From NCBI RefSeq assembly GCF_000265075.1, contig NZ_AJYA01000070.1:1-36469 (forward strand): a DNA stretch of 36,469 bases. Reading direction: 5' to 3'. Position 1 is the stretch's first letter, and each line of letters starts with the position of its first letter. This document shows, in pieces, positions 7,918 to 18,347 of this stretch. The DNA is from Nitritalea halalkaliphila LW7. Its GTDB lineage: Bacteria > Bacteroidota > Bacteroidia > Cytophagales > Cyclobacteriaceae. The translations under genes and the position numbers were made by a program. Under the pieces are notes generated by a model. That model did no database searches. It worked only from the letters and a program-made list of their open reading frames with translations, and was not told where the DNA came from.

Positions 7918-9158
7918 TTAAGCGTTTTGTTTTTTATAATATATACTTACCGAGGCGTCCTGGGCCAGCAAGTCCCGACCGTAGCGCGCCACATCTTCCG
8001 CCGTCAGCTCCATCTTCCGCTCGTACTCTCGCTGGCTGAACTCTGGATCTCCCATAAAGGTGTTCATCGCCAGCCGCATGGCCCTGTTGATCAGCTGGAT
8101 TTCTTCATACGTCTGCATGGCTTCCGCTTGGTTTTTGATTTTTTGCAGGTATTCGGGGGCGATTGGCTGCGCCAAAAAGTCGGTGAGACAAGCATCCAGT
8201 GCCTGCTCCGCCTCCTCCGCGCTGACTCCATCCTCCATTTTGCCACTGAAAATTAAAAGCCTGGGTCGATGCTGCCCGTCACATAGGCGCTGATCGAAGC
8301 GAAATGCTTGCCGTTTTTCACTAGCTGTTGCTCTAGGAGTGAAGATTTGCCGAAGGCCAACATGTCACTCAGCAAGTCCGCTTTTAGGTAGTCTGTGGAT
8401 CTGCGCTCAGCGATTCGATAGGCCTTATAAAGTGCATCTGTGGGGACGTCTGCAAAAACGGTTTTGGTCTTTTTCCCAGACCAGTTGGCCTCGGGCAGGG
8501 GTACCTGCGGCATAAAAGGTGTTTCCGCCTTACGGTCGAACCATTTTTCTGCCAGCCGACGCACCTCTTCCACGGTCACGCCGCCTGCCACCACGAGGAC
8601 CGCATTATCTGGTCGGTAGTGCATGGCATAAAAGTGCGCCACATCCTCCCGTGTATAGCCCTCGATGTCCGCCACTTGTGCGCCGATCGTGGGCCACTTA
8701 TAGGCATGCTGTGCATAAGCCTCGTCACGCAGATGGTGCATGGCGTCTCCGTAAGGCTGATTCAAGTAGCGCTGCTTGAACTCCTCGACCACAACCTTGC
8801 GCTGCGTTTCGATACTTTTTTCGCCGAGGCTCAAAAAGTACATGCGGTCGGATTCCAGCCAAAAGGCAGTTTCTATATTTGCTGCAGGAAGTGTGATGTA
8901 GTAGTTGGTCAGGTCCGGAGAGGTGAAGGCATTACAGGAGCCTCCAGCTCGCTCCACCTCGGTGTCGAAGTTGGGAATGTGCTGGCTGCCGCCAAACATG
9001 AGGTGTTCGAAATAGTGCGCCAGTCCGGTTTTTCCGAGGCGCTCGTTACGGGAACCCACCTTATAGAGGAGGTTAACCACGGCGATTTTGCTGCTGTGGT
9101 CTTCATGGACAAGCACATCCAGCCCATTTTCTAAGGTGAAACGGTGGTAGTCGATCAT
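7918..9158 (-). CDS. M16 family zinc metallopeptidase, one frame break
   Basis: A pitrilysin/M16-type protease of about 413 residues after repair. The inverted zinc motif HYFEH is at residues 48-52, with the downstream acidic ligand in VVVEEFK (residues 125-126), so this copy should be catalytically active. No signal peptide is seen: it begins MIDYHRFTLENGLDVLVHED, so it is probably cytoplasmic or leaves without a standard signal. The frame breaks in the A run at 8255-8258 (plus strand); one added base turns SIDPGF into SIDPGFLIFSGKMEDG and joins the C-terminal half ending IYYKKQNA. M16 genes often come as inactive/active pairs; only this one is in the window. It is the first gene of the peptidase-ispF-mnmD run. 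Confidence 0.88.
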
Positions 9159-9172
9159 GGGGGTAGTTTAAA

Positions 9173-9180
9173 CAAAGCTA
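9173..9180 (-). promoter_or_regulatory. Candidate -7 promoter element of the M16 gene
   Basis: On the minus strand these bases read TAGCTTTG, an exact match to the Bacteroidota -7 consensus TAnnTTTG. It lies 15 bp before the M16 start codon, implying a very short leader. No TTG box is found at the expected distance, so confidence is low. Confidence 0.35.
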
Positions 9181-9203
9181 CTAAATTATTAACAAAAAGA
9201 GCC

Positions 9204-9256
9204 TTTAAAACAACAACAGCCGAGCAGGAAAGTTTCGCGACTTTCTACTCGGCTGT
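9204..9256 (-). terminator. Terminator of the copper operon
   Basis: A long stem pairs ACAGCCGAG (9216-9224) with CTCGGCTGT (9248-9256) and extends inward through AGGAAAGT/ACTTTCT with one mismatch and one bulge, closing on a 6-nt loop. Read on the minus strand it is followed by TTGTTGTTTTAAAGG, a U-rich tail. It is 22 bp past the stop of the HMA gene. Confidence 0.75.
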
Positions 9257-9278
9257 AAACGAGTGGGCTTTTTCCTCC

Positions 9279-9485
9279 TTAATGGCGAATTTCCTCCGCC
9301 TGGTAGCCTACCTGCTTCAGGGTATGGACGATTTTATCGGCATCCGCAGTACCCGAAATGCTGAGGATACGATCTGGATGCTGTAGGTCCACCTCCCAGC
9401 GCACCGGAAGGCCATCTAAAGCAGGGCGGATGGCGGCTACACAAGCGCCACACTTGACATTGGTTTTGAATTTTAAGTTGTCCAT
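9279..9485 (-). CDS. Heavy-metal-associated (HMA) domain protein, copper chaperone-like
   Basis: A 68-residue single-domain protein with the metal-binding pair C12-G-A-C15 in NVKCGACVAAIRPAL and the ferredoxin-like ending VGYQAEEI. The Met usual before the first Cys is replaced by Lys (KCGAC instead of MxCxxC), seen in some Bacteroidota copies. It lies 6 bp after the Cu(I) ATPase gene on the same strand and shares its terminator. Most likely it delivers copper to the ATPase or buffers it in the cytoplasm (CopZ-like role, inferred from context). Confidence 0.85.
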   Translation of the reverse strand: MDNLKFKTNVKCGACVAAIRPALDGLPVRWEVDLQHPDRILSISGTADADKIVHTLKQVGYQAEEIRH

Positions 9486-9491
9486 ATCTAT

Positions 9492-11683
9492 TTATTTTAA
9501 ACGTAAACTATTCATAACGACGGAGACGGAAGACAGGGCCATAGCTGCTCCCGCCAGCATGGGGTTCAGCAGAAAGCCGAAGGCCGGGTATAAGATTCCC
9601 GCTGCGATGGGGATGCCGAGACTGTTGTAGATGAAGGCCCAAAACAGGTTTTGGCGGATGATCCGCACACTTTTATTGGTCAGGGCTAAGGTTTTTTCGA
9701 TCAGCCCCAGGTCCTGGCGCATAAAGGTAACCTCGGCCACTTCCATGGCGATATCTGTCCCAGTGCCCATGGCGATGCTGAGGTCCGCATGGCTGAGGGC
9801 CTCACTGTCATTAATGCCATCGCCGATCATGGCCACCTGCGCCCCCTCCTGCTGCAGGGTACGGATGTAGGCTCCTTTTTCTTCGGGGAGTCGCTCTGCG
9901 GCTACTTCCTGAATGCCCAGCTGGCGAGCGATGGCTTGCGCTGTTTTTTCTTGGTCCCCCGTGAGGAGATGTAGGCGGTATCCTTTGCGCGATAAGCGCT
10001 CCAGGGCCTCGGCGGCACCTGCTTTCAGAGGATCGTGGAGGATCAGTAGGGCGAGCGGCTGCTGTTCGCAGGCCGCAAAAACCACGATATTCCCCTGAGA
10101 CTGCCTACTTCATCTGCACGTGTCAGCCAGCCCTGAGGAAGTGCCACCGACTGGGAGTGCAGCCACTGCCGCTTGCCGATCAGGTACCTTTTGCCTGCCA
10201 CTATGCCGGAAATCCCCTGGCCCGTGTGGCTGCGGAAATCCTGCACCTCCGGCGCAGGCTGCTTTACCCTAAGGCCCTCAGCGATAGCCTTTCCGAGTGG
10301 ATGCTCGCTGAGCTGCTCCAGTGCGTGGAGGGCTATTTTCGTTTCCTGAGTCCAAGCCGGTTCCGCGGGAATGAGCGCCTTTAGGGCAGGCTTGCCAAGG
10401 GTGAGCGTTCCGGTTTTATCGAATACAATGTGCCGAATACGGCTTCCTTTTTCTAATGTCTCCGCCTGCTTGATGAGGATGCCCTGCTCGGCGCCTTTGC
10501 CCATGGCCGCCATAATGGCTGTCGGGGTGGCCAGGCCTAAGGCACAGGGACAGGCGATGACCCAGACGGTAATCAGGGCCAGCATTCCCCGGAGCCAAGC
10601 ATCTTCTACGCCGCTAAAGCCCCAGATGAGGAGTGTCAGCAGCCCAATAACTAAAACTACGGGCACGAAAATACCTGAAATGCGGTCCACCAGATGCTGG
10701 ATGGGGGCTTTGGAAGCCTGCGCCTCGCGGACACGGGCGATGATTTGCGCCAGCGTGGAGCCTGCATCCGTTTTCGTGGCGCGAATGAGCAAGTTGCCAC
10801 TTTGATTCAGCGTCCCGGCGAAGACCGTCTGTCCGCTTGCCTTCGCTACGGGAAGGGGCTCTCCGGTGAGCATACTCTCCTCCACATAGCTTTCGCCCGA
10901 GAGGATTTCACCGTCTAGGGGGATTTTTTCTCCAGGCTTTACCCGAAAAGAGGTGCCGATCGCGACCGCCTCCACAGGCATGAGCTCTAGGCTCCCGTCA
11001 GGATGCTGCACCTGCACCTCGCGCGGCTGCAGCTGCATGAGTTGGCGCAGAGCCTCGCTGGTCCCCGCTTTAGCGCGGAGTTCGAGGGTTTTTCCTAGCA
11101 GGATAAAAAAAAGGATGACGGCTGCCGCCTCAAAGTACACGTGAGCCTCTAACCCTCTGGATAGCAGCAGGGAGGGGAAAAAGGTGGTGAAGGTACTGTA
11201 TAGGTATGCGATCCCCGTGCTAAGCGCCACGAGGGTGTCCATGTTGGCCTTGCCGATGCGGGCGAGTTTCCAAGCATGGGTGTAAAACTGGCGCCCGAAG
11301 ATGAGTAAAATAGGGGTGGTCAGTGCCCACTGCAGGTAATTGCCGTAAGGCAAATCCATAAAAAACATGCCGAGCACGAAAACGGGGGCGGCCAGCAGTC
11401 CAGCAAAACGCGTTTTCTGCTTCACGACGGCGTACTGGGCCTGCTGTTCGGAGGCACTATCGCTTGGGCTAGGGGTCTCGGCGAGGAGTTCATAGCCACT
11501 CTTGCGGACGGTTTCCTGGAGGCGTGCGATGTCGGTGGCAGATTCGTCCCACTCCAGCAGGGCACTATGATTAGCAAAATTCACGCGCACCGCCTTCACG
11601 CCAGGGGCTTTTTCGAGCGTCTGTTCCACGGCCACAGCGCAGGCGGCACAACTGAGACCAGCTACGGGAAGTTCTTTTTTCAT
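9492..11683 (-). CDS. copA: Cu(I)-exporting P-type ATPase, one frame break
   Basis: A P1B-1 copper ATPase of about 730 residues after repair. It has an N-terminal HMA domain (C12-A-A-C15), a TGE actuator loop (273-275), the membrane metal site CPC (378-380), the phosphorylation site DKTGT (422-426) and an HP motif (461-462). The C-terminal part carries GDGIND. The transmembrane signatures YN (in FIYNSLG) and M-x3-SS (in [13 protein letters not shown]) specify Cu(I)/Ag(I). The frame breaks near 10090-10106; one restored base joins RADEVG to [11 protein letters not shown]. The N-terminal frame alone runs from 11683 to a false stop at 10043. It is followed by the HMA gene in one operon and is divergent from bshC. 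It exports cytoplasmic copper across the inner membrane. Confidence 0.93.
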
Positions 11684-11703
11684 GGTTTGCGACTTTATGC
11701 TTA

Positions 11704-11711
11704 CAAAGGTA
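11704..11711 (-). promoter_or_regulatory. Candidate -7 promoter element of copA
   Basis: On the minus strand these bases read TACCTTTG, an exact TAnnTTTG match, 20 bp before the copA ATG. A -33 TTG at the right distance is not visible. It lies just beside the putative -33 box of the divergent bshC promoter, so regulation of the two could interfere. Confidence 0.45.
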
Positions 11712-11715
11712 CGAC

Positions 11716-11746
11716 TTGGCGGGGGAGCAGCTTTATACTATTTTTG
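11716..11746 (+). promoter_or_regulatory. Promoter of the bshC operon
   Basis: TTG at 11716-11718, a 20-bp gap, then TATTTTTG at 11739-11746. This matches the two-part Bacteroidota promoter (TTG about 20 bp before TAnnTTTG), the best promoter match I found in the window. It predicts a transcript start near 11752 and a leader of about 100 nt. Confidence 0.6.
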
Positions 11747-11823
11747 AAGTGTTTTATACGGGAACAGCACCTGTCCTGTAAAAATGCCCTTGTTAGAACT
11801 TTCCACCTATGTGGCAGGTTCCT

Positions 11824-11844
11824 ATTCATGTAGCTACATAGAAT
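11824..11844. promoter_or_regulatory. Near-perfect palindrome before bshC
   Basis: The core ATGTAGCTACAT (11828-11839) is a perfect 12-bp palindrome. It extends as ATTC on the left (11824-11827) and GAAT on the right (11841-11844) with one extra A. It lies 11 bp before the bshC ATG, so it could be an operator or a leader hairpin that hides the ribosome-binding region. The binding protein is unknown. Confidence 0.4.
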
Positions 11845-11854
11845 CGCATCGCTT

Positions 11855-13435
11855 ATGCAAAAGTCGACGGTGGACCCCGCCTGTACCGGACAGTTTTCCC
11901 CCTTGTTCCTCGCCTACCTCGGGAGGCAGCCTGAGTTGGATACTTTTTATGGTGAATTCCCTGATTTACAGGGTTTTGAAAACCAGCTCGCCCACAAGAG
12001 CGCCTTTTCCCAAACTTCTCGCGAGCTTCTCGCTGACAGGATGCGGGCGCGTTATGCGGATTTTGGGCTCTTAGACCCCGAGCGTGAGGCGGCCCTGGAG
12101 CAGCTGCGGGATCCTCGCACCTTTACGGTCACGACAGGGCATCAGCTCAACCTGTTTACGGGTCCGCTTTATTTTATCTATAAGATTGTCAGTACCGTGC
12201 AGCTGGCCCGACGGCTTCAAAAGGCGTTTCCTCAGCATCGGTTTTTACCGCTGTACTGGATGGCTTCTGAGGACCATGATTTCGATGAGGTTAATTTCTT
12301 CAAGCTGGACGGAAAGGCGTATCGCTGGGAGACGGAGCAGGCGGGGCCTGTGGGTCGCTTTCATTTAGACGCTAGTTTTCAGGAGTACCTCCAGCAGCTG
12401 CCTTTTTTACATGCGGATTTTCGCGAAACTTATACGCAGAGTAAGACCTTAGGGGAGGCGGTTTTCCGTTCGGTTCATCGCTTGTTCGCGGAGGATGGCT
12501 TATTGATTTTGGATGCAGATGATGCGGCGTTGAAGGCCAGTTTTCAGCCGGTTTTCGAGCAGGACTTGTTTTCGGATCGCTTGGTGGATGCGGCGCGTTC
12601 CCAGACGGAGGCGCTGGAGCACTTAGGGTTTGGGGGTCAAATTTATCCACGCCCGATTAACTCCTTTTACATGCGGGATGGCCTACGTGCGCGGCTGGAG
12701 GCAGATGAGGAAAGGCAGTCCTTTCAGGTGGTAGGCACGACCATTCGCTTTTCGCGCACAGCCCTAGCGGAGGAATTAGCGGCACACCCAGAGCGATTTA
12801 GCCCGAATGTGGTGCTGCGTCCACTGTATCAGGAATGGATTCTTCCGAATATCGCCTACTTGGGTGGTCCAGCTGAGGTAGTATATTGGTTGCAGTTGAA
12901 GGCCGTTTTCGAGCAGGTGGGCTGTCCCTTTCCTATCGTGATGCCTCGGAATTTTGCTTTGGTGCTGGATGTTCCCGCGGCTCGGCAGTGGTCCGGTTTG
13001 GGAGAACCTTGGGAGGCACTCTTTAAGCCTTTTGCGCTTTGGAAAAAGGATTTTGTGGCGGCGAATAGTCCCCATGATTTCTCTTTGCGCGAAGCGCAAA
13101 GCCAACTCGATGCGGCGCTGGACGCTGTGGGGCAACTGGCAGGGGCGATCGATAAGACCTTAGTGCCTGCTTCAGAAGCGCTTCGGAAGCGGATGCGTGG
13201 GCAGTTAGCGCACATGGGGGATAAATTACGTAAGGCCGCTGAGCGGGATATGTCGGTGCAGCTGAAGCGGATGGAGGCGGTGCGGGCGCATGCTTTCCCG
13301 GGGGGCAGTCCGCAGGAGCGTGTACAGAATATGCAAGGGTTTTATCTAGGAAATGCCCAATTTATTCGGGAATTGTACGCCCATTTTGACCCTTTAGACT
13401 TTTCATTTATTATCCTTTGTCCGGATGTGTCCTGA
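11855..13435 (+). CDS. bshC: Bacillithiol biosynthesis cysteine-adding enzyme BshC
   Basis: BshC adds cysteine to glucosaminyl-malate, the last step of bacillithiol synthesis. The 526-residue length fits the family. Conserved segments are TTGHQLNLFTGPLYFIYK (about 93-110), YWMASEDHDFDEVNFF (134-149), the mid-domain SPNVVLRPLYQEWILPN and the C-terminal long coiled-coil region around KTLVPASEALRKRMRGQLA. The frame is intact. The stop overlaps the next gene's start by 11 bp, so the two are translationally coupled. Bacillithiol is the low-molecular-weight thiol of many Bacteroidota and Firmicutes. Divergent location beside a copper exporter fits a thiol/metal homeostasis theme, which is inference. 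Confidence 0.93.
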   Translation: MQKSTVDPACTGQFSPLFLAYLGRQPELDTFYGEFPDLQGFENQLAHKSAFSQTSRELLADRMRARYADFGLLDPEREAALEQLRDPRTFTVTTGHQLNLFTGPLYFIYKIVSTVQLARRLQKAFPQHRFLPLYWMASEDHDFDEVNFFKLDGKAYRWETEQAGPVGRFHLDASFQEYLQQLPFLHADFRETYTQSKTLGEAVFRSVHRLFAEDGLLILDADDAALKASFQPVFEQDLFSDRLVDAARSQTEALEHLGFGGQIYPRPINSFYMRDGLRARLEADEERQSFQVVGTTIRFSRTALAEELAAHPERFSPNVVLRPLYQEWILPNIAYLGGPAEVVYWLQLKAVFEQVGCPFPIVMPRNFALVLDVPAARQWSGLGEPWEALFKPFALWKKDFVAANSPHDFSLREAQSQLDAALDAVGQLAGAIDKTLVPASEALRKRMRGQLAHMGDKLRKAAERDMSVQLKRMEAVRAHAFPGGSPQERVQNMQGFYLGNAQFIRELYAHFDPLDFSFIILCPDVS

Positions 13436-14018
13436 GGTTGAAAGCAAGCAGGCGCTTCGTGCGCGCTATCGGGCACTTCGGCGGGGCTTATCGGCGGAGT
13501 GGAGAGCAGTCGCGGACAATCGTCTTTGCACCGCTGTTTTGGACTACGTCCAAAGTCTGGGCATTCGGCATGTGCATGTGTTTTTACCGATTAGTCGGCT
13601 TCAGGAGGTTCATACCTTTCCTCTGGTAGCGGATCTGTTAGCGGCTGGTTGTCAGGTGTATACTTCGCGCATGAAGGGGGAGGAAGTGCACACGGTGCAG
13701 GTAGACGATTTAGAAGCATTAGAGCGGGATGCTTGGGGAATTCCGGTGCCTCCTGAGCGCAGTGGACCTGTTTCTGAGGAGCTAATAGAGCTGGTAGTTG
13801 TCCCTCTTTTAGCGTATAATGCTCGTGGCTTTCGTGTGGGCTATGGCAAAGGGGTCTATGATCGGCTCCTTCGGCGCTGTCGGTCAGGGGTTTATGCGGT
13901 CGGATTGAGTTATTTTCCTGAGCCGGAAATTTTCGAGGAAGAGGCCCATGATGTGGCATTGACGGCACTCTGTGCGGTGAATTCCAGTGGAGACCAAGTG
14001 ATTTGGCATCATTTTTAG
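13425..14018 (+). CDS. 5-formyltetrahydrofolate cyclo-ligase
   Basis: An ATP-dependent enzyme that converts 5-formyltetrahydrofolate to 5,10-methenyltetrahydrofolate in one-carbon metabolism. Its 197 residues are typical. The signature GFRVGYGKGVYDRLL is at residues 135-149, preceded by ELVVVPLLAYNARG. The N-terminal KQALRARYRALRRGLS is the usual basic helix. The start at 13425 overlaps the end of bshC by 11 bp in another frame, implying coupling. The frame is intact. The linkage with bshC looks like co-expression without an obvious metabolic link. Confidence 0.92.
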   Translation: MCPEVESKQALRARYRALRRGLSAEWRAVADNRLCTAVLDYVQSLGIRHVHVFLPISRLQEVHTFPLVADLLAAGCQVYTSRMKGEEVHTVQVDDLEALERDAWGIPVPPERSGPVSEELIELVVVPLLAYNARGFRVGYGKGVYDRLLRRCRSGVYAVGLSYFPEPEIFEEEAHDVALTALCAVNSSGDQVIWHHF

Positions 14019-14072
14019 GGAAGTATTTGTTCTGTCTGTTAAAAAAAGTTTTACGATAAACGATAGCAAACG

Positions 14073-14550
14073 ATGTATAAGCGATTTTTACTTGTGCTGG
14101 CTGTTTTTGGCCTTTTAAGAGTGGGGCAAGTGTCTGCTCAGGATTATTCTACCGCTGCGGGTCTACGCCTAGGGGGTGGGAATGGGTTGACAGTCAAGCA
14201 TTTTGTGAGTCAGGATGCGGCGATTGAGGCTTGTTATATAGCCGATGGGGGGCTTGTTACTGACGGGGCTTTATGAGATCCATAATCCTATAGGGGGGGC
14301 TCCGGGTTTGCGTTGGTTTTACGGCGGTGGTGCCCATTTAGGGACATGGAATTCTCGTTCTCGGCCACGGTGGGCGCGAGATGATCGGAGTTACACGATA
14401 TTTGGTTTGGATTTGATTATCGGATTGGATTACAAGTTTGATAATGCTCCGATTAACCTGAGTATTGACTGGAAGCCGGCCTTTGCGATAGCGGGCTATC
14501 AGGGCTGGCGAGGAGATGAGTTGGCGCTTTCCTTGCGTTTTACTTTTTAG
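14073..14550 (+). CDS. Small outer-membrane beta-barrel-like protein, frame broken
   Basis: Signal peptide MYKRFLLVLAVFGLLRVGQVSAQ, then a glycine- and aromatic-rich sequence with alternating beta pattern (AAGLRLGGGNGLTVKHFVSQ, then LLLTGLYEIHNP, LRWFYGGGAHLGTWN, FGLDLIIGLDYKF, LSIDWKPAF) ending LALSLRFTF. The terminal Phe after alternating hydrophobics is the barrel C-terminal signature for BAM recognition. The frame shifts between about 14232 and 14252; two lost bases (one near 14235, one in the G run 14247-14252) would give a continuous protein of about 159 residues. Function is unknown; the family is common in Cytophagales. Confidence 0.7.
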
Positions 14551-14575
14551 ATATCTTCAAAACAAGATAGTATGA

Positions 14576-14603
14576 GCGGCACTGAGTAGGTGTCGCTTTT
14601 TTT
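14576..14603 (+). terminator. Terminator of the bshC operon
   Basis: GCGGCAC (14576-14582) pairs with GTGTCGC (14590-14596) with one G-U pair and a 7-nt loop, followed by seven T residues. It lies 26 bp past the beta-barrel stop codon. Confidence 0.8.
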
Positions 14604-15098
14604 GTGAGGGGTGTAGGGGTTTACATGCACTAGCGCGCATGTTTTATGGATTTGGTATCTAGTAGGCCTTTGTGTTATGGTACTGGTAGTTTTTATTGCG
14701 GTTATTTGTGTTTTAAGAAATGTCAGGCTGTGTGGCTCGCGTTGTTAAATTTTTTTAACATTTACACAAAATTTTTTGTAATGACTTATGTGTTACTTTT
14801 TATTCTGTTTAGACCTGTTTTCTTTTGAGTTTTTCGAGCAAATTAGTTAGTTCATCTGGCTCAAGCAAAATATCCTTTTGTTTTAATCTATTAGGTTAGT
14901 TGGATATATGTGTATATACATTAATCTTAAAAGTTGTATTATAGAAGAATTGTTTAGTCAGATATGGAGGTAGAATGCCTACAAGTTTAACGATAAGCGA
15001 AAAATGGGCTAAAACGTGTCCAATAGGTTGAATGTTTGTTGATTTTGAAAAAAGGAGAAAATAAATTTCCTTTACATATCAACTAAACTAAATACCTT
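14604..15098. other. AT-rich spacer and leader upstream of susC
   Basis: About 500 bp without a gene that I accept. It is AT-rich with T runs, and must hold the promoter of the sus operon, but I see no exact TTG/TAnnTTTG pair. A 60-codon open frame (14646-14828) has no family resemblance and no good start context. No ECF sigma/anti-sigma pair is present next to susC, so its control is likely elsewhere. Confidence 0.5.
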
Positions 15099-18000
15099 AT
15101 GAGAAAAGCTTTACTCTTTGTAGTGGCGCTTTTCACGCTGGCATCGCTGTGTCAACGTGTTTACGCGCAACAACGGGTAATTACCGGACAGGTAATTTCT
15201 GACGAGGACGGCCTGGGTTTACCTGGGGCATCCGTTCTAGTGAAGGGTACGACGGTGGGTACTACCACTGATTTAGATGGGAAGTATTCTCTATCTGTAC
15301 CTGATGGTTCTAACACCTTAATTTTTTCCTTTATAGGCCTTAAATCGGTTGAGGAAAATATAGGCAATAGATCAACGATCAATGTTACGCTTTCTACTGA
15401 TGCTGCGCAACTTTCCGAAGTGGTGGTAACGGCGATCGGTATTCAGCGGGAGAAAAAAGCGCTGGGTTATGCTGTGACTACGGTGGGAGATGAGCTGATC
15501 CAGAACCGTCCAGAGGCGGATGTTTCGCGCGTTTTACAAGGCAAGGTAGCGGGTGTTAACATCACGGCTACGAACGGGATGTCTGGTTCGGGTACAAATA
15601 TCGTAATTCGTGGTTATTCTTCTGCGACTGGTTCTAACCAGCCTTTATTCGTAGTGGATGGTGTTCCATTTAATACGGGAACAAATGCTCAGACCGAATT
15701 TAATCGTGGAGGCGCCACTACTTCCTCGCGTTTTTTAGATATCGATCCGAATAACATCGAAAATGTTAATGTGTTAAAAGGGCTTTCTGCCACGGTTCTT
15801 TATGGGGATCAGGGTAGAAATGGGGTGATTTTAATTACCACGAAGTCAGGAGCGTCTAAGCGCAGACCGGCGGAGGTGACTGTAAACCAGTCTGTTTTTA
15901 CGAATACGGCAGCTTCTTTACCTACTTTCGGTCAGATTTACGGTAATGGATTCCAGCAGCAGCCAGGATTTTTCTTTTCTAATTTCGGTCCACGTATGGA
16001 CATGGGGCTTACGATTAATCATCCTATCGGTGCTTCAGGTGTAGCTGCTATTCGGAATGCTTTTCCGGAGTTCAGAGATCCTTCATTAGTAAGTCCTACG
16101 AACCCTCACGGAGCCATTCCTTATGATTTCCGCGCTTATGAAGATGTAAGTACAGCCTTCTTTAGAACGGGCTTGGTGTCGAACACTTCGGTTCAGTTAT
16201 CAGGGTCTTCCGATCGAACAGGCTTTAATGCATCTTTCGGATATACTTCGGATGAAGGCTTTACGCCTGGTAACCAGTTAAATAAATTTAATTTTGGTTT
16301 AGGGGTAAACTCAGCGATTACGGATAAATTCACGGTTAACTCCTCTTTCACGTTTAACCGTACCGATTTAGAGTCTCCTCCCGTTAACGCTGCTTTTGGT
16401 TCTGGTCCATCGGGTGGGGTGCCGTCTATTTTCGCTAACGTGCTTTACACGCCGCGTTCTGTTGATTTAGCAGGCTTGCCTTTTGAGAATCCTGTGGATG
16501 GAAGTTCTGTTTATTTCCGATCTGGGAATGATATTGTAAACCCACGCTGGGCTGCCAAGAATTTCCGAAATACATCTGTTGTTAACCGTTTCTTTAATTC
16601 GACGTCATTAAACTATGATATTTCGGATGATTTTTCCGTGACCTATCGACTGGGTTTAGATACCTACACGGAGGAGCAGGAAGCGATGTACAATCGTGGT
16701 GGTGGTACGGGGGTAGATTTGATTACTCGTCAAGGTTATTATCGTTCTGTTTCGATTACCAATACGATTTGGAACCAAGATTTAATCATCAACTGGAACA
16801 AGCGTATTTCTGATAAAGTAGGGCTAAGCGCCTTGATTGGAGGTAACACGCGTTACGATAGCTATTCTCAGTTCGGCCTAGCTTCTAATAATCAGCTTGC
16901 ATTCGGACTATTCAGACATTCTAACTTCGAAGTAAATGCCAACATTGATCCTTTGGGTGCGGGTGATCTTAACTTCACGCAAGAAGAGCGTAGAATGGGG
17001 GTTTATGCAGCGTTTACTTTGGACTATAATGATTACTTATTCTTAAATATTTCGGCTCGAAACGACTGGACATCTACTGTAGAGCCAGAGAATAGAAGAA
17101 TTTTATATCCAGGAACTTCTGTTTCTTTTATACCTACAGATGCTTTCGGCTGGAATTCTGCCACGTTAAACTCGATGAAGCTGCGCTTAGGTTACGGAAC
17201 CTCAGCAGGTTTCCCGAGTCCTTACAGAACGCGTAATATTTTAAATCAGAATGCTCGTGCTTTCGAACGTGATGGTTCTATATTCCAGACGCACACTGTA
17301 AACACTGTATTAGGAAATCCAAACTTGAGGCCAGAGCTCCATGAAGAGGTAGAATTTGGTGTGGAAGCAGAGATGTTTAACAACCGTATCCGTTTCGATC
17401 TCTCTCTTTATCAGAAGAACACGCGCGACTTAATTACACAGACGCCCATCGATCCAGCAACTGGTTTTACTTCCACTGTGATTAACGTGGGTCGCATTCG
17501 AAATAGAGGGGTCGAGTTTCAGGCTACTGCTACGCCAGTTATTCGTCCTTCTGGATTTTCTTGGGAGTCTATCGTGAATTTCGGATTATACCGAACGATC
17601 ACGATGGATTTAGGAAGTGATTTGGATGAGGTACTTATCGCGGGCTTTACAGATTTAGGAAACTTCGCTATTCCGGGAAGACCATTTAACATTATTAGAG
17701 GAACTGGTTTTGCTCGTGATGAGCAGACGGGTCAGCCTATAGTGCTTCCGAATGGTGACTACCAGACTGCGGCAGAGCCTGTGGAATTAGGAGACCCTAA
17801 CCCAGCGTGGACGGTTCGTGGATTAACACTTTCCGTTATAAAGGATTTAGCCTAAACGTGATGATGGAGTATCGTCATAAAGGAGCGATATTCTCGAACA
17901 CGGTTACTGCGACCTTAGCGCGTGGTGTGACGAAGGATCCTGTGGTAGATCGTGAGTTAACCTTTATTTTACCAGGTGTTACGCAGGATGGTAGACCGAA

Positions 18001-18331
18001 TGATATTCAGGTTACGGCTTCGAACTATTTCTTCAACCAGTATCACACAGGTGCGGATGAGGCGAATATTTTTGATGGAAGTACTATCCGTTTACGTGAA
18101 ATTTCATTGGGGTACGATATTCCTCCTTATTTGATCACGAAGACTCCATTTAAGCGTGCTTCAGTTGCGATAAGTGGTACAAACCTTTGGTTTAGAGCGC
18201 TTAACTTCCCTCCAAACATGAATTTTGATACGGATGTATTAGGTCTTGGTGTAGGGAACGGTTTAGGATTTGATTTCGTAACCGGTCCTAGTTCCAGAAG
18301 ATTTGGTGGTACTTTAACCTTAACCTTCTAA
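15099..18331 (+). CDS. SusC/RagA-type TonB-linked outer-membrane transporter, one frame break
   Basis: Reconstructed length is about 1077 residues. Signal peptide ends near VYAQQ. A carboxypeptidase-regulatory-like domain follows (RVITGQVISDEDGLGLPGAS ... TTDLDGKYSLSVPDG), then the SusC start of the plug LSEVVVTAIGIQREKKALGY and plug motifs VLQGKVAGVNI, IVIRGYSS, PLFVVDGVPF and YGDQGRNGVILITTKSG. The rest is a 22-strand barrel ending RRFGGTLTLTF. One base is missing near 17815: DPNPAWTV then continues WINTFRYKGFSLNV. It imports a large substrate, oligosaccharide or peptide, using TonB energy. The substrate cannot be read from sequence, and no glycosidase or peptidase gene is nearby. First gene of a three-gene operon. 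Confidence 0.92.
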
Positions 18332-18347
18332 CTGAAAACGTAGCATT

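Noticed and set aside
8619..9134. 171-codon plus-strand frame opposite the M16 peptidase
   Set aside because: Antisense shadow of the peptidase; includes the complement of the conserved zinc-motif region.
12372..13215. Minus-strand open frames antisense to bshC
   Set aside because: Shadow frames of a well-supported gene; sequences have no protein-like character or family match.
14646..14828. 60-codon plus-strand open frame with hydrophobic tail before susC
   Set aside because: AT-rich spacer, no recognisable domain, no promoter or start context; the hydrophobicity follows from T-rich DNA.
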